Assembly: GCF_009741375.1 (NCBI RefSeq)
Contig: NZ_WOWP01000017.1
Span: 1 to 52,596 of the forward strand
From: Flavobacterium rakeshii
GTDB lineage: Bacteria > Bacteroidota > Bacteroidia > Flavobacteriales > Flavobacteriaceae
Direction: 5' to 3'
DNA: 52,596 bases
A program made the position numbers and the translations under genes. The notes beneath the pieces were generated by a model. It saw only the letters and a program-made list of their open reading frames with translations, was not told the DNA's origin and ran no database searches. Shown piece after piece: positions 41,641 to 50,800 of this stretch (position 1 is the first letter of the stretch; every line of letters begins with the position of its first letter).

Positions 41641-44076
41641 ATGATTATGAAAAGATTACTACTATTATCTATAATGATGTGCTGTTCTTTTGCTTTTGGG
41701 CAAAACTACCAGTTTTTAGGAGAGTATGACTCGTTAGGAGTTCCCTTATACCTGGAGTCACCGGGTGATGTGGTAACACAGGCAACTCACGATTTAGTAA
41801 ACAATTCATTGCCGGAAAGCTATCCGGTACCAATATACAACCCGCAATATATATCGGCAGGATATGATACTGATATTGAGCTGCTGGAAGCTGCCGATGT
41901 GTGGGTAACCTTTGTAAAGGAAGGCGCCGGTTATAAAAACGTATTGGGGTTTTATACTTATGATATAAACAATCCATATACATCGGCTCCGCAACCGGAA
42001 GACATTACCATTATTTTCCCTAATGCCTCCGAAGGAGGATATGGTGGCGGATTATCTGCCGGGAATAAGGTTAAAATAGGAACCTTCCCTGCGGGTACAG
42101 GTATAGGCTGGGTACTGCTTGCTAACGGATGGAACGGAAGCGCCGTAACCGGAGGTGCATGGCAGTTGTTTTCTAACCCTGATTTTAACCCTGAAGCAGA
42201 TCCCGAATTACGTCATCACAATGTATTGCTTTCTGACCCTGAAAATGAAAGGGTACTTTTAAGCTTTGAAGATATAAGAAGGGATTACCAAAGCTGTGAT
42301 AACGATTTTAATGATGTGGTTTTTTATGTAACCAGCAATCCTTACACGGCTATGAAACTGGTTAATGTAGCCGATGTGGATAGCGCTAACGACGTTTCTT
42401 CTGCCAATGATGGCGGACTGGAAAGCAACGGTAGCCTGGCAGGGCTTATTGCTAACAGGAACTTTACAAGGGCTAAAAACAATAGTTTCCTTAACAGGAA
42501 ACAATTACAAAACCCCTATGTGTCATCTAACAGTATTTTAAAAAACGGTCAAACAGTAAACTTTTCGGCACTGTTGCCAACAACAGGGATGTTTGGTACA
42601 GAAACACCTTATGTATCAAGCCCTGAAGATTTAACCCAAATCACTAATGCAGAGCAGGTGTTTTCGGTAGATTATTATTCGGGTTCAGAAAGGGTAGCTG
42701 CAGCACTGGCAACACAAACTACAGGAGGTGTTTACGACCACTCTAAAGCAATATGCGACAGGCTTAACGGTTCGTCTCTGGAGGATGTCCGCACTATTAA
42801 ACTTCAGGGGCATGAACTGATTATGTCTAAAATAAAACGATCTAACGGAATAACCGAATATGCCCTTACTTTTTCAATACAGCAAACCGAAACGATAAGC
42901 TATTTACACAGTTACTGGAATATAGGTCAGTATCCGGTAGGAGATTATCTTAACTTTCAGGTATGGGGTAGTAATATGGGGCAGGTAAGCAGTATAACCA
43001 ACTATATTTTAACTCAGTTAGCCGAAGATAATACAGTAACCGATGTTGAGGTTGAAAACAGGATACCACAGGTGTTTGTAAAAAACGGTATTTATAAGAA
43101 TGGTAGCCTTAATCTTGAAATAGTAAACAAAACAGCATCGTTAAATCTGAATTTTGAAGGTAATAAAAGAATAACAGAACAGGCAGATGTAGAGAATATT
43201 ACCGAAGGAAGTATACTTACTGGAGATTATAATCAAAGTCTTGTGGTACAAACAGAAAGCTTATTTGATATTGGTTTTTCGGTTAACACACCCGAATCGG
43301 TTAGAACAGATGCGTTGTATCTGGCAGATGGCCCGTGGGGAATTGATTATGATGCTCAGGTTACCGGTATTACTTCCTTCACTGTACAACCTTATGAGCA
43401 AGATGGGCAGGAAGGTTATAATATAGAAAGAAATGCTTCCTTAACCGGACAGACCAGCGGTACTGTAAATCTTTTCAGGAATATATTGGCGGGAGAGCTT
43501 ACACTTGATGTAAGTGATTATGAAGCCCTTAATTTTACCCTGCAAAACTCTCATACTGTTGAGGTGGTTTTGGTTACAGAAAACCTAACTGATTGGGAAA
43601 ACAGATTAACCTATCAGTTGCCAGCTCACAGTGAGGGGACAGGAGTTAGTATACCTTTATCGGCTTTTCAAAATTTACAGGGAGAGTCGTTTAACGGGGC
43701 GAGGGTAAGGAGCATTGTATTCTCTGTAATAAGCGGGTACATGGCTACTGAAGATTTTGACATAACCGTGAGCGACATGAGTTTTGGAGCTCAAACTCTA
43801 TCGGTTCCCGAATTTGAAACACTACACACAAATATATTTAATTATCCCAATCCTTTTAAAGGATCCACCACTGTAGTATTGCCGGAAGATACTGAGGTGA
43901 AACACGTAACATTTACAGACATGTTAGGAAGAACTATAGTAAGCAGCGGGTATAAAAAACAAACTTCCGGAAAAGAACTGCTTTTAGCTAACATTAATCT
44001 TCCCGAAGGGATTTACATGATGAATGTGGCAACTGTGGATGGTAAGGTTTACCAAACACGTTGTATGATAAGGTAA
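41641..44076 (+). CDS. T9SS-secreted DUF4114-like (LruC-type) protein
   Basis: 811 residues. Signal peptide (SIMMCCSFAFGQ), then a DUF4114-like domain (about 85-240): VTFVKEGAGYKNVLGFYTYD, IGTFPAGTGIGWVLLANGW, and the acidic end SFEDIRRDYQSCDNDFNDVVFYV, which probably binds calcium. An LruC-like region follows (about 280-520), then a beta-sandwich (about 540-735) and a T9SS type A sorting domain (NYPNPFKGSTTVVLPEDTEV ... GIYMMNVATVDGKVYQTR). It should be exported to the cell surface. Position right after the exporter gene suggests a matrix or capsule-associated protein. Starts at ATG 41641 or 41647 are equally good. Confidence 0.85.
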   Translation: MIMKRLLLLSIMMCCSFAFGQNYQFLGEYDSLGVPLYLESPGDVVTQATHDLVNNSLPESYPVPIYNPQYISAGYDTDIELLEAADVWVTFVKEGAGYKNVLGFYTYDINNPYTSAPQPEDITIIFPNASEGGYGGGLSAGNKVKIGTFPAGTGIGWVLLANGWNGSAVTGGAWQLFSNPDFNPEADPELRHHNVLLSDPENERVLLSFEDIRRDYQSCDNDFNDVVFYVTSNPYTAMKLVNVADVDSANDVSSANDGGLESNGSLAGLIANRNFTRAKNNSFLNRKQLQNPYVSSNSILKNGQTVNFSALLPTTGMFGTETPYVSSPEDLTQITNAEQVFSVDYYSGSERVAAALATQTTGGVYDHSKAICDRLNGSSLEDVRTIKLQGHELIMSKIKRSNGITEYALTFSIQQTETISYLHSYWNIGQYPVGDYLNFQVWGSNMGQVSSITNYILTQLAEDNTVTDVEVENRIPQVFVKNGIYKNGSLNLEIVNKTASLNLNFEGNKRITEQADVENITEGSILTGDYNQSLVVQTESLFDIGFSVNTPESVRTDALYLADGPWGIDYDAQVTGITSFTVQPYEQDGQEGYNIERNASLTGQTSGTVNLFRNILAGELTLDVSDYEALNFTLQNSHTVEVVLVTENLTDWENRLTYQLPAHSEGTGVSIPLSAFQNLQGESFNGARVRSIVFSVISGYMATEDFDITVSDMSFGAQTLSVPEFETLHTNIFNYPNPFKGSTTVVLPEDTEVKHVTFTDMLGRTIVSSGYKKQTSGKELLLANINLPEGIYMMNVATVDGKVYQTRCMIR

Positions 44077-44098
44077 GAGTCCCTTTAAACTGTAATTG

Positions 44099-44132
44099 AA
44101 CTCCGTTTTCTTATAAGGGAACGGAGTTTTTT
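44099..44132 (+). terminator. Rho-independent terminator after the DUF4114-like gene
   Basis: AACTCCGTT (44099-44107) pairs with AACGGAGTT (44120-44128), 12-base loop, then a T run. It marks the end of the glycan locus on this side. Confidence 0.88.
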
Positions 44133-44138
44133 ATTTAA

Positions 44139-44348
44139 GCATCCCGTTTTGAGGACAGAGTAAATGGAAGCGAGAGAATTTCGGAAAATGGTCTAAACGT
44201 GAATAGACAAAATCCTAACTTTGCTGAAGCAATATTCCAATATAAAGTCAATGGTTCGATAATTAATATTAAGTATACTTATAACGACTCAGGAGGCAAA
44301 GTATTAAGGGTTTTTTCAATTTCTCAAACAAAAAGGTCCTTTAAATAA
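44139..44348 (+). pseudogene. Orphan polymorphic-toxin C-terminal fragment
   Basis: An open frame of 69 codons right after an in-frame stop, without a start codon, ending at TAA 44346-44348. It reads ASRFEDRVNGSERISENGLN ... IINIKYTYNDSGGKVLRVFS and ends in a basic tail. The compact beta-rich end with RF-DRVNG is like the tips of contact-dependent nuclease toxins. It stops 12 bases before the ATG of the 44361 gene, the usual toxin-immunity spacing. A displaced 'orphan' toxin tail left by recombination is the best reading; the exact toxin family is not identified. Confidence 0.55.
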
Positions 44349-44360
44349 AAATAATCATTA

Positions 44361-44828
44361 ATGGAAAATAAAAAAGAAAATAGTATTTTAAAATGTTTTG
44401 TTTCTGTTACTGTAGGTAATTATAATGATACTCAAGAACAGATAGATTTAGCAACTGAACAAGGTAGAGAATTTAGGAGCTATATTTGGGGAGAAAAAGG
44501 GATTAGTAATAAAATTGAACAATTAAATTTTGAAGACTATGGTAATGATTTAAAACTTATTCTTTTTCAATTTTATGTTAATCCTGATGTGATTGAAATG
44601 CAAAGTTTGCCAAATATTGAAAAATATAGGAAAAGAGAAAAGTCAATCGGAATCCCAGTGATTATTAATAGATTAAATTTTTTCAATAAAAGCGAAAATG
44701 AAAGAAATGAGTTTTTAGAAAAATGTTTTATACAAAAACTTGATGTTTTAGAAAAAGTAATCATTAAAGAAAAGCTTGATACAGATATTGAGAAGTTAAA
44801 GACAAATATGATAGCTATATTGAAATAA
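44361..44828 (+). CDS. Probable immunity protein for the adjacent toxin tail
   Basis: 155 residues, cytoplasmic (no signal or membrane segment), starting 12 bases after the orphan toxin tail. The chain is alpha/beta (KCFVSVTVGNYNDTQEQIDL ... LILFQFYVNPDVIEMQSLPN) with a Lys/Glu-rich helical C-terminus. Codon use is more AT-rich than in the neighbouring glycan genes, in line with transferred toxin-immunity cassettes. The immunity role rests on position; a specific Imm family cannot be named. Confidence 0.6.
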   Translation: MENKKENSILKCFVSVTVGNYNDTQEQIDLATEQGREFRSYIWGEKGISNKIEQLNFEDYGNDLKLILFQFYVNPDVIEMQSLPNIEKYRKREKSIGIPVIINRLNFFNKSENERNEFLEKCFIQKLDVLEKVIIKEKLDTDIEKLKTNMIAILK

Positions 44829-44952
44829 CAATAAAGGGTGATTTATCAGATTAAGTGTTTTGATATAAATACAGTATAATCATTTGAAAAACAGTTTTGT
44901 AAAAATATTTAATATGAAATGCTACCTTACTCTTAATAAAAAATATAAATCT

Positions 44953-44960
44953 TAATTTTG
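44953..44960 (+). promoter_or_regulatory. -7 box of the TPR-kinase operon
   Basis: TAATTTTG, exact TAnnTTTG, ends 21 bases before the ATG at 44982. The spacing matches the boxes before 41641 and 47642. No TTG at -33 is seen. Confidence 0.5.
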
Positions 44961-44981
44961 TAGGCTAACCACCCTAATTTT

Positions 44982-46922
44982 ATGAAGTTGCTTTATCTAA
45001 GAGTTTATTTGTTGTTAATGTTTTTGGTTTCTTTCTCTGCTCAGGCAAATCAAACTCAGGATACTGTTTCTCCCCAAAAATTAAGATTAACATATCAGGA
45101 GGCTCTGGCAAATCAATCATATAACAAAGCTTTAAAAGCTTTAAATAAACTTGGCAATCATCTTATATTTAATGAAATTAAACATAAGGATAGTTACATT
45201 TTATTTAGTGGTTTTAAACCTTATTTAGCTAAATGTACAGATATTGAAGAACGGGCTAGGTTTTATATAAATTATGCCGAAGCTGCAACTTATGCGCAGG
45301 ACTATAAAGGCTCTTTAAAAATTTTAAAAGAAGGTACTTTGTTTATGGAGCAAGTTAAGGACTCCAGCCTTTATGAATACGGATATGTTTATTTAAAAGC
45401 TGCCGAAAACACTAATAAACTTAATATGTTTTCAGAAAGCTCTCTTTATTTTCAAAAGGCAGAGACATTGTTTACGCATCAAAAAGATACCTTAATGCTG
45501 TTGTGGACAAAAAGTGGTTTAAGTACTTTGTTTAGTAACTATGCCATTTATGATAAAGCAGCAGAAGAAAGAGAGCTGATATTTAAACTGGGTAATAAAG
45601 ACAAGTACGCACAGGTTTTGGCAATAGCTCATCTGGGAGCAGCTTCAGATGCCTTTTTTCAAAACCAATCTGATGAAGAGTTGTATCATATAAATCAGGC
45701 ATTAAAAGCAAACAGTAAACATTCGGATATAAGTGAAATAGTAAATATAATAACGCTGGCTTACGCCTCTACTACATACGCAAGACATAATGATGAAGAA
45801 AAATCTAACTATTATTTTAAACAGTTAAACCAAAAGCTAGAACACAAGGATAACCAAATTCCGTTTATAAATAGCTATTACAAGTTAGCACAAAGTCAAA
45901 ATGCATTGTTAAACACACGTTTTAAAGATGCAGAGAAATATGCCCAACAACTATTGGTCAATTTAAATAAGGTTAACGACTGGCAGGCGCTGGCAAGAGC
46001 GTATTTGCTGTTGGCAGAAATTAATGAACAGCAAAAAAACAATCTCAAAGCCCTTCATTACTTTAAAGAGTATGTAAGCCTTAAAGACTCAGTAAATAAG
46101 GCAGCATCGCGTAAAAAGTTTGCCTATGTACAAACGCAGTTTGAAACAGAAAAAAAAGACCTTGAGATTATAAGAAACAATCAGGATATAAAACTGCTTC
46201 AGGCAAAAAACCGCATTGTTAATCAACGTTATATATTTGGAGGAATCCTCATTGTGAGTCTATTTATTCTAATTTACATATGGCGTTTACGGTTATATGC
46301 AATAAAAAAGGCGAAGCTTCAAAAAGAATTTGCCCGAAACCTCATTAAGCATTTAGAACAAGAACGAAAGCGTATAGCGGGAGAACTGCACGATAGTATT
46401 GGCCAAAATCTCCTGTTAATTAAAAATAACCTTATGCTTCATAAGGAAAAAGATACCGGGCTTGTTGAACAAACTATAAATGAGGTAAGGAATATGTCTC
46501 AGAGCTTGCATCCTTTTCAGTTTGAAAAATTAGGACTGCTTACTTCTATTGAGCATACTATTCAAAATTTTCAAAGAAACTCAACTATCTTTTATTCAGA
46601 AGATATACAGGTTGACAATCTGAAAATAGAAAAAGAGAAAGAGATTTTTATTTACAGAATGGTTCAGGAGTGTTTGGCTAATGTAGAGAAACATTCGCAG
46701 GCAAAAGCATGCAGAGTTGAGGTTACCGAAACAGATACTTATATTAAATTTGAAATAAAAGATAACGGAATTGGTTTTGATGTAAGTGAGAAAATGGAAA
46801 CCATTAATAGTTTAGGACTTAAAAACCTTAAAGAGCGTGCTGCCTTTTTAGGCTCTTTAGTCGATATTAACTCAGTAAAAGGCAAAGGCACTACTATAAC
46901 TATTAAAATACGCAAAAATTAA
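44982..46922 (+). CDS. TPR sensor histidine kinase (NarL-type, HisKA_3)
   Basis: 646 residues. Signal peptide or first membrane segment (LLLMFLVSFSAQA), periplasmic TPR-like helical repeats (about 35-390), a coiled coil, one membrane segment (about 418-436, IFGGILIVSLFILIYIW), then HisKA_3 with EQERKRIAGELHDSIGQNL (His470) and an HATPase with NVEKHSQA, DNGIGFD and GLKNLKERAAFLG. It lacks a receiver or DNA-binding domain and should phosphorylate the regulator encoded 4 bases downstream. TPR arrays outside the membrane in such kinases probably bind envelope proteins. Confidence 0.92.
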   Translation: MKLLYLRVYLLLMFLVSFSAQANQTQDTVSPQKLRLTYQEALANQSYNKALKALNKLGNHLIFNEIKHKDSYILFSGFKPYLAKCTDIEERARFYINYAEAATYAQDYKGSLKILKEGTLFMEQVKDSSLYEYGYVYLKAAENTNKLNMFSESSLYFQKAETLFTHQKDTLMLLWTKSGLSTLFSNYAIYDKAAEERELIFKLGNKDKYAQVLAIAHLGAASDAFFQNQSDEELYHINQALKANSKHSDISEIVNIITLAYASTTYARHNDEEKSNYYFKQLNQKLEHKDNQIPFINSYYKLAQSQNALLNTRFKDAEKYAQQLLVNLNKVNDWQALARAYLLLAEINEQQKNNLKALHYFKEYVSLKDSVNKAASRKKFAYVQTQFETEKKDLEIIRNNQDIKLLQAKNRIVNQRYIFGGILIVSLFILIYIWRLRLYAIKKAKLQKEFARNLIKHLEQERKRIAGELHDSIGQNLLLIKNNLMLHKEKDTGLVEQTINEVRNMSQSLHPFQFEKLGLLTSIEHTIQNFQRNSTIFYSEDIQVDNLKIEKEKEIFIYRMVQECLANVEKHSQAKACRVEVTETDTYIKFEIKDNGIGFDVSEKMETINSLGLKNLKERAAFLGSLVDINSVKGKGTTITIKIRKN

Positions 46923-46926
46923 GATA

Positions 46927-47553
46927 ATGATACCCGTACGTGTTTTTTTGGCAGATGATCACCCATTATTATTAAATGGCACAAAAAGCTTTTTAAAAGA
47001 AAAGCTATATGATGTTGTTGCTACTGCCGAAGACGGTAATGATGCGTACAATAAAATTTTAAAACACCAGCCCGATGTAGCCATATTAGATTTTGATATG
47101 CCTAAACTAAACGGACTGGAAATAGCAAAGCAGATAAAGCAGAATAAAATACCTACTAAAGTTATTATACTAACCCTGCACAAGCAAGAAGCTATACTTC
47201 AGGAAGTAGGGGAGAGTATTGCAGGATATTTAACTAAAGATACTGCTCTTAATGAACTTGAAGAGTGCTTGCTTAAGGTTATGGATGATAAAGAATACAT
47301 AAGTACTAACCTAACACAGTCTATACACTTTGATTATAAAGAACGTGCTGTAGATAAACTAACCGTTACCGAAGTGAAAATTTTAAGGTATTTGGAGCAG
47401 GGATACACCAGTGCTCAAATAGCCGAAGAGCTATTTATCTCAAAACGAACGGTAGAGAAGCACCGTAGTAATATTATAGAGAAGCTGGACTTGCCTTCGG
47501 GGTCAAATGCTTTAATACTTTGGTTAAAACAAAACCCCGACTTTTTATCATAA
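46927..47553 (+). CDS. NarL/LuxR-family response regulator
   Basis: 208 residues. Receiver with D10/D11 (LADDHP), D55 (AILDFDMPK), T82 region IILTLHK and K-T motif YLTKDT; LuxR-type HTH at about 143-205 (VTEVKILRYLEQGYTSAQIA ... SKRTVEKHRSNIIEKL). Partner of the TPR kinase (4-base spacing). The perfect inverted repeat ATACGTA-GGTG-TACGTAT at 47570-47587 just downstream is a good candidate for its binding site, which would put the 47642 ORF and the giant adhesin under its control. Confidence 0.93.
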   Translation: MIPVRVFLADDHPLLLNGTKSFLKEKLYDVVATAEDGNDAYNKILKHQPDVAILDFDMPKLNGLEIAKQIKQNKIPTKVIILTLHKQEAILQEVGESIAGYLTKDTALNELEECLLKVMDDKEYISTNLTQSIHFDYKERAVDKLTVTEVKILRYLEQGYTSAQIAEELFISKRTVEKHRSNIIEKLDLPSGSNALILWLKQNPDFLS

Positions 47554-47569
47554 TTAATTATTAAATTTT

Positions 47570-47617
47570 ATACGTAGGTGTACGTATGGTTTAAGTTAAG
47601 TACCCACGGTAGTTTTG
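47570..47617 (+). promoter_or_regulatory. Promoter with perfect inverted-repeat operator
   Basis: ATACGTA (47570-47576) and TACGTAT (47581-47587) are perfect inverted halves around GGTG. The exact -7 box TAGTTTTG lies at 47610-47617, 24 bases before the ATG at 47642. The operator centre is about -45 from the expected transcription start, where class-type activators bind. It serves the 47642 ORF and probably the adhesin behind it. Confidence 0.55.
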
Positions 47618-47641
47618 TAGGATAATATTATCGTCCTAATT

Positions 47642-47812
47642 ATGAAATACCAACTACACCTATTTATTCCGTTAATTTTTGGAATATTAAGGCATAGCAA
47701 TGCCCAATTACAACCCGATACAAGGGGAAGTTTATTACAAGCCGTTAATACATTGGCGTGTACTAAACACATACAGCTAATTCATAAATATTGTAATACT
47801 AATAAAAAATAA
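47642..47812 (+). CDS. 56-residue exported small protein or gene remnant
   Basis: ATG at 47642, stop TAA at 47810-47812. A signal-peptide-like start ([20 protein letters not shown], cut near NAQ) is followed by 34 residues ([20 protein letters not shown]...) without known motif. It has the promoter at 47570-47617 and lies 5 bases before the giant adhesin. It may be a true small secreted protein, a leader peptide or the stub of a truncated gene. Confidence 0.4.
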   Translation: MKYQLHLFIPLIFGILRHSNAQLQPDTRGSLLQAVNTLACTKHIQLIHKYCNTNKK

Positions 47813-47817
47813 TATTT

Positions 47818-50800
47818 ATGAGAGCACTATTACATTTTATATTTATAAGCCTGTTTTTAGTAAGTGGTACAAATGCAGTATCTCAGGTAATTTTCCAGGA
47901 AGATTTCGATAACATACCGGGAAGTACTGCAGGTGGACTGGGAACATACAGTTTTCCTTCGGGGTGGACGCTCGCTAATGTTGATGGTTTCACTCCAGAC
48001 CCTAGCGTAAGTTACTTTAATAATGCTTCCTGGATTCGTAGAGAAGACTTTTTTAACGTACAAGATTCAGTAGCAGTATCTACATCATGGTATGAACCGG
48101 TTAATGCTTCAGATGACTGGATGTGGACACCTGCTATAAATTTAGCATCAGCAAGCTACTATAACCTTCAGTTATCGTGGGGAGCTCAAGCTCCGGATCC
48201 TGAATTTCCTGACGGGTATGAAGTACGTATTATGACAACTCCCCCAACAGGTAGTTTAGGCGTTATGGGTAATATGCTTACAAATTCGGATGTGTTATTT
48301 TCAACAGAAGCCGAAAACTCCGATTGGACAACAAGAACAGTCAGCTTAAACAGCTATACCGGGCAAACCGTATATATAGGCTTTAGGAACAATAGTATAG
48401 ATATGTTTTTATTATTTATAGATGATGTAATAGTAGAAGAACTGCCTATAACGCCAAGTACAGAAAACGTTTTGTATGTGAATAAAAATGTTGTTGGCGG
48501 AAACAAAAGCGGTGACTCATGGGAAAATGCCCTGCCCGAAGTTGCCGACGCTTTGCGATGGGCAAATGGTAATCAAGACCCGGCTTGGGCAACAACACCT
48601 TTACAAATTTGGGTAGCGGGAGGGACTTATAACCCCTTATACAGCCCACAGGATGGAGGAAACTTTGGCACTAATCAAGATAGATATAATAGTTTTTTAC
48701 TTGTAAAAGATGTACAGCTGTATGGAGGTTTTGCAGGTACAGAAACCACTTTATCACAAAGAGATTTAAGTATAACTACAAACGCTTCTGTTTTAAGTGG
48801 TGATATAGGTATACCTAATAATAGTAGTGATAATACTTGTCACGTAGTAGTAAGTACAGAAGATGTGGGTTCGGCAGTGCTTAATGGTTTTACTGTTACA
48901 GGTGGATATGCCAGTATAAATAACCAAATAATTGTTAACGGACAATCTATTATTAATAATTCAGGAGGGGGTATATATATTAATAATTCTTCCCCAGGTT
49001 TGATGCATTTAACTATTGTAGAAAACAATTGTAATTATAAAGGTGGAGGACTCTACATTCTTGACTCTTCCTCCCCAATTATTGACTCTTCCTCTCCAAT
49101 TTTAAAAAATATAATAATTACCGGAAATGAGGCTAATTACGGAGGTGGTATGTGCTGTTCTGCTTCTTCACCTAATTTAACTAACGTAACTATGATTGGT
49201 AATAGTGCCGGTGGTTATGATAGTGGTAATGAAATATATAATACATATTCTTCTTCTTATAATATAACTAACAGTATTATATGGGGGCAGGTAACAAATA
49301 ATAGTGTTACTGTTTCATTTACAATAAATAGTAATTCCCTTATACAAAATGCAAGTAACACGGCTAACGGTAATATTGATGCTACAGGACTTACAGCCGA
49401 AGACATTTTTACTGATCCTGCTAACGGAGATTATAGTTTAAAACTGGGTAGCCCTGCTATTGATGCAGGTAGCAATACATTATATACAGATGCCGGAGGT
49501 AGCTTAACAAATGATACAGATTTGGCTGGTAACCAAAGAGTTTTAGATGGTATAATTGACATAGGTGCTTATGAAAATCAAGGAATTGATTTATACCCCG
49601 ATGCTAATAATGTTTTATATGTAAACAGTAATGTAAGTGGCGGTAATGGAGATGGCTCTAGTTGGGAAAATGCAATACCACAACTTGCTGATGCTTTGAA
49701 ATGGGCAAAATATAATGAAGATTCGGCTTGGGTAACACCACCCTTACAAATTTGGGTAGCGGGAGGTACATACACACCTTTATACAGCCCACAGGACGGT
49801 TTAAACTTTGGTAGCGATCAAGGTAGGGCAAACAGTTTTTTGCTGGTGAATAATGTACAATTGTATGGAGGTTTTGCCGGGAGTGAAGCCAATCTTAGCG
49901 ATCGTGACCTTAGTCTTGCCGGCAATGCTACAGTTTTAAGCGGCGATATAGGGGCTCTTAATGATCTTAGTGATAATGTATATCACGTGGTAGTGAGTGC
50001 CGGTAATGTGGGGACGGCCCTATTAAACGGTTTTCAAATCAACGGGGGCAACGCCGATAGCAATGCTAACTTGACCATTAATGGCCAACTTATAACTCAT
50101 AGGAATGGCGGCGGAATTTTCCTTAGGGCTTCCTCTCTAAGCTTAACCAATGTAAAGATCAGCGAAAATACAGCAATTTTAGGAGGCGGGATGAGTAATA
50201 GTGATCATTCCTCTCCTAGCTTAACCAATGTGATGTTCAGTAAAAATACAGCGGGTAATGGCGGCGGGATCTATAATAATAATTGCACTCCGAGCTTAAC
50301 CAATGTGACGATTAGTGAAAATACAGCGGATTTTGGCAGCGGGATGTGTAATTTTGGGGGTTCTTCGCCAACGATAAATAACAGTATTGTTTGGGGAGAA
50401 ATTATTAATGATTTTTCTTCTTACGCAACGTATACCCATAGTCTTATACAAGGAAGTAGCAACTCTTCTAACGGCAACATCGATGCTACAGGGCTTGCAA
50501 CTGAAGACATTTTTACCGACCCAGCTAACGGAGATTATAGTTTAAAACTGGGTAGCCCTGCTATTAATACAGGTAGCAATACAACCTATACTAATGCCGG
50601 GGGAAGTTTATTGAATGATACTGACGTAGCCGGAAATGCAAGGGTATATGATGACAGCTTCTTTGAATTGGATATAATAGATATGGGAGCCTATGAGTAT
50701 AGTAGCGACCTGCCTGTTTATGAAGCTGATTTTAGCATTAGCCCTTCTGCAGGATGTAGTTTGCCACACACAGTATTTTTTACAGATCAGTCTGAACAAC

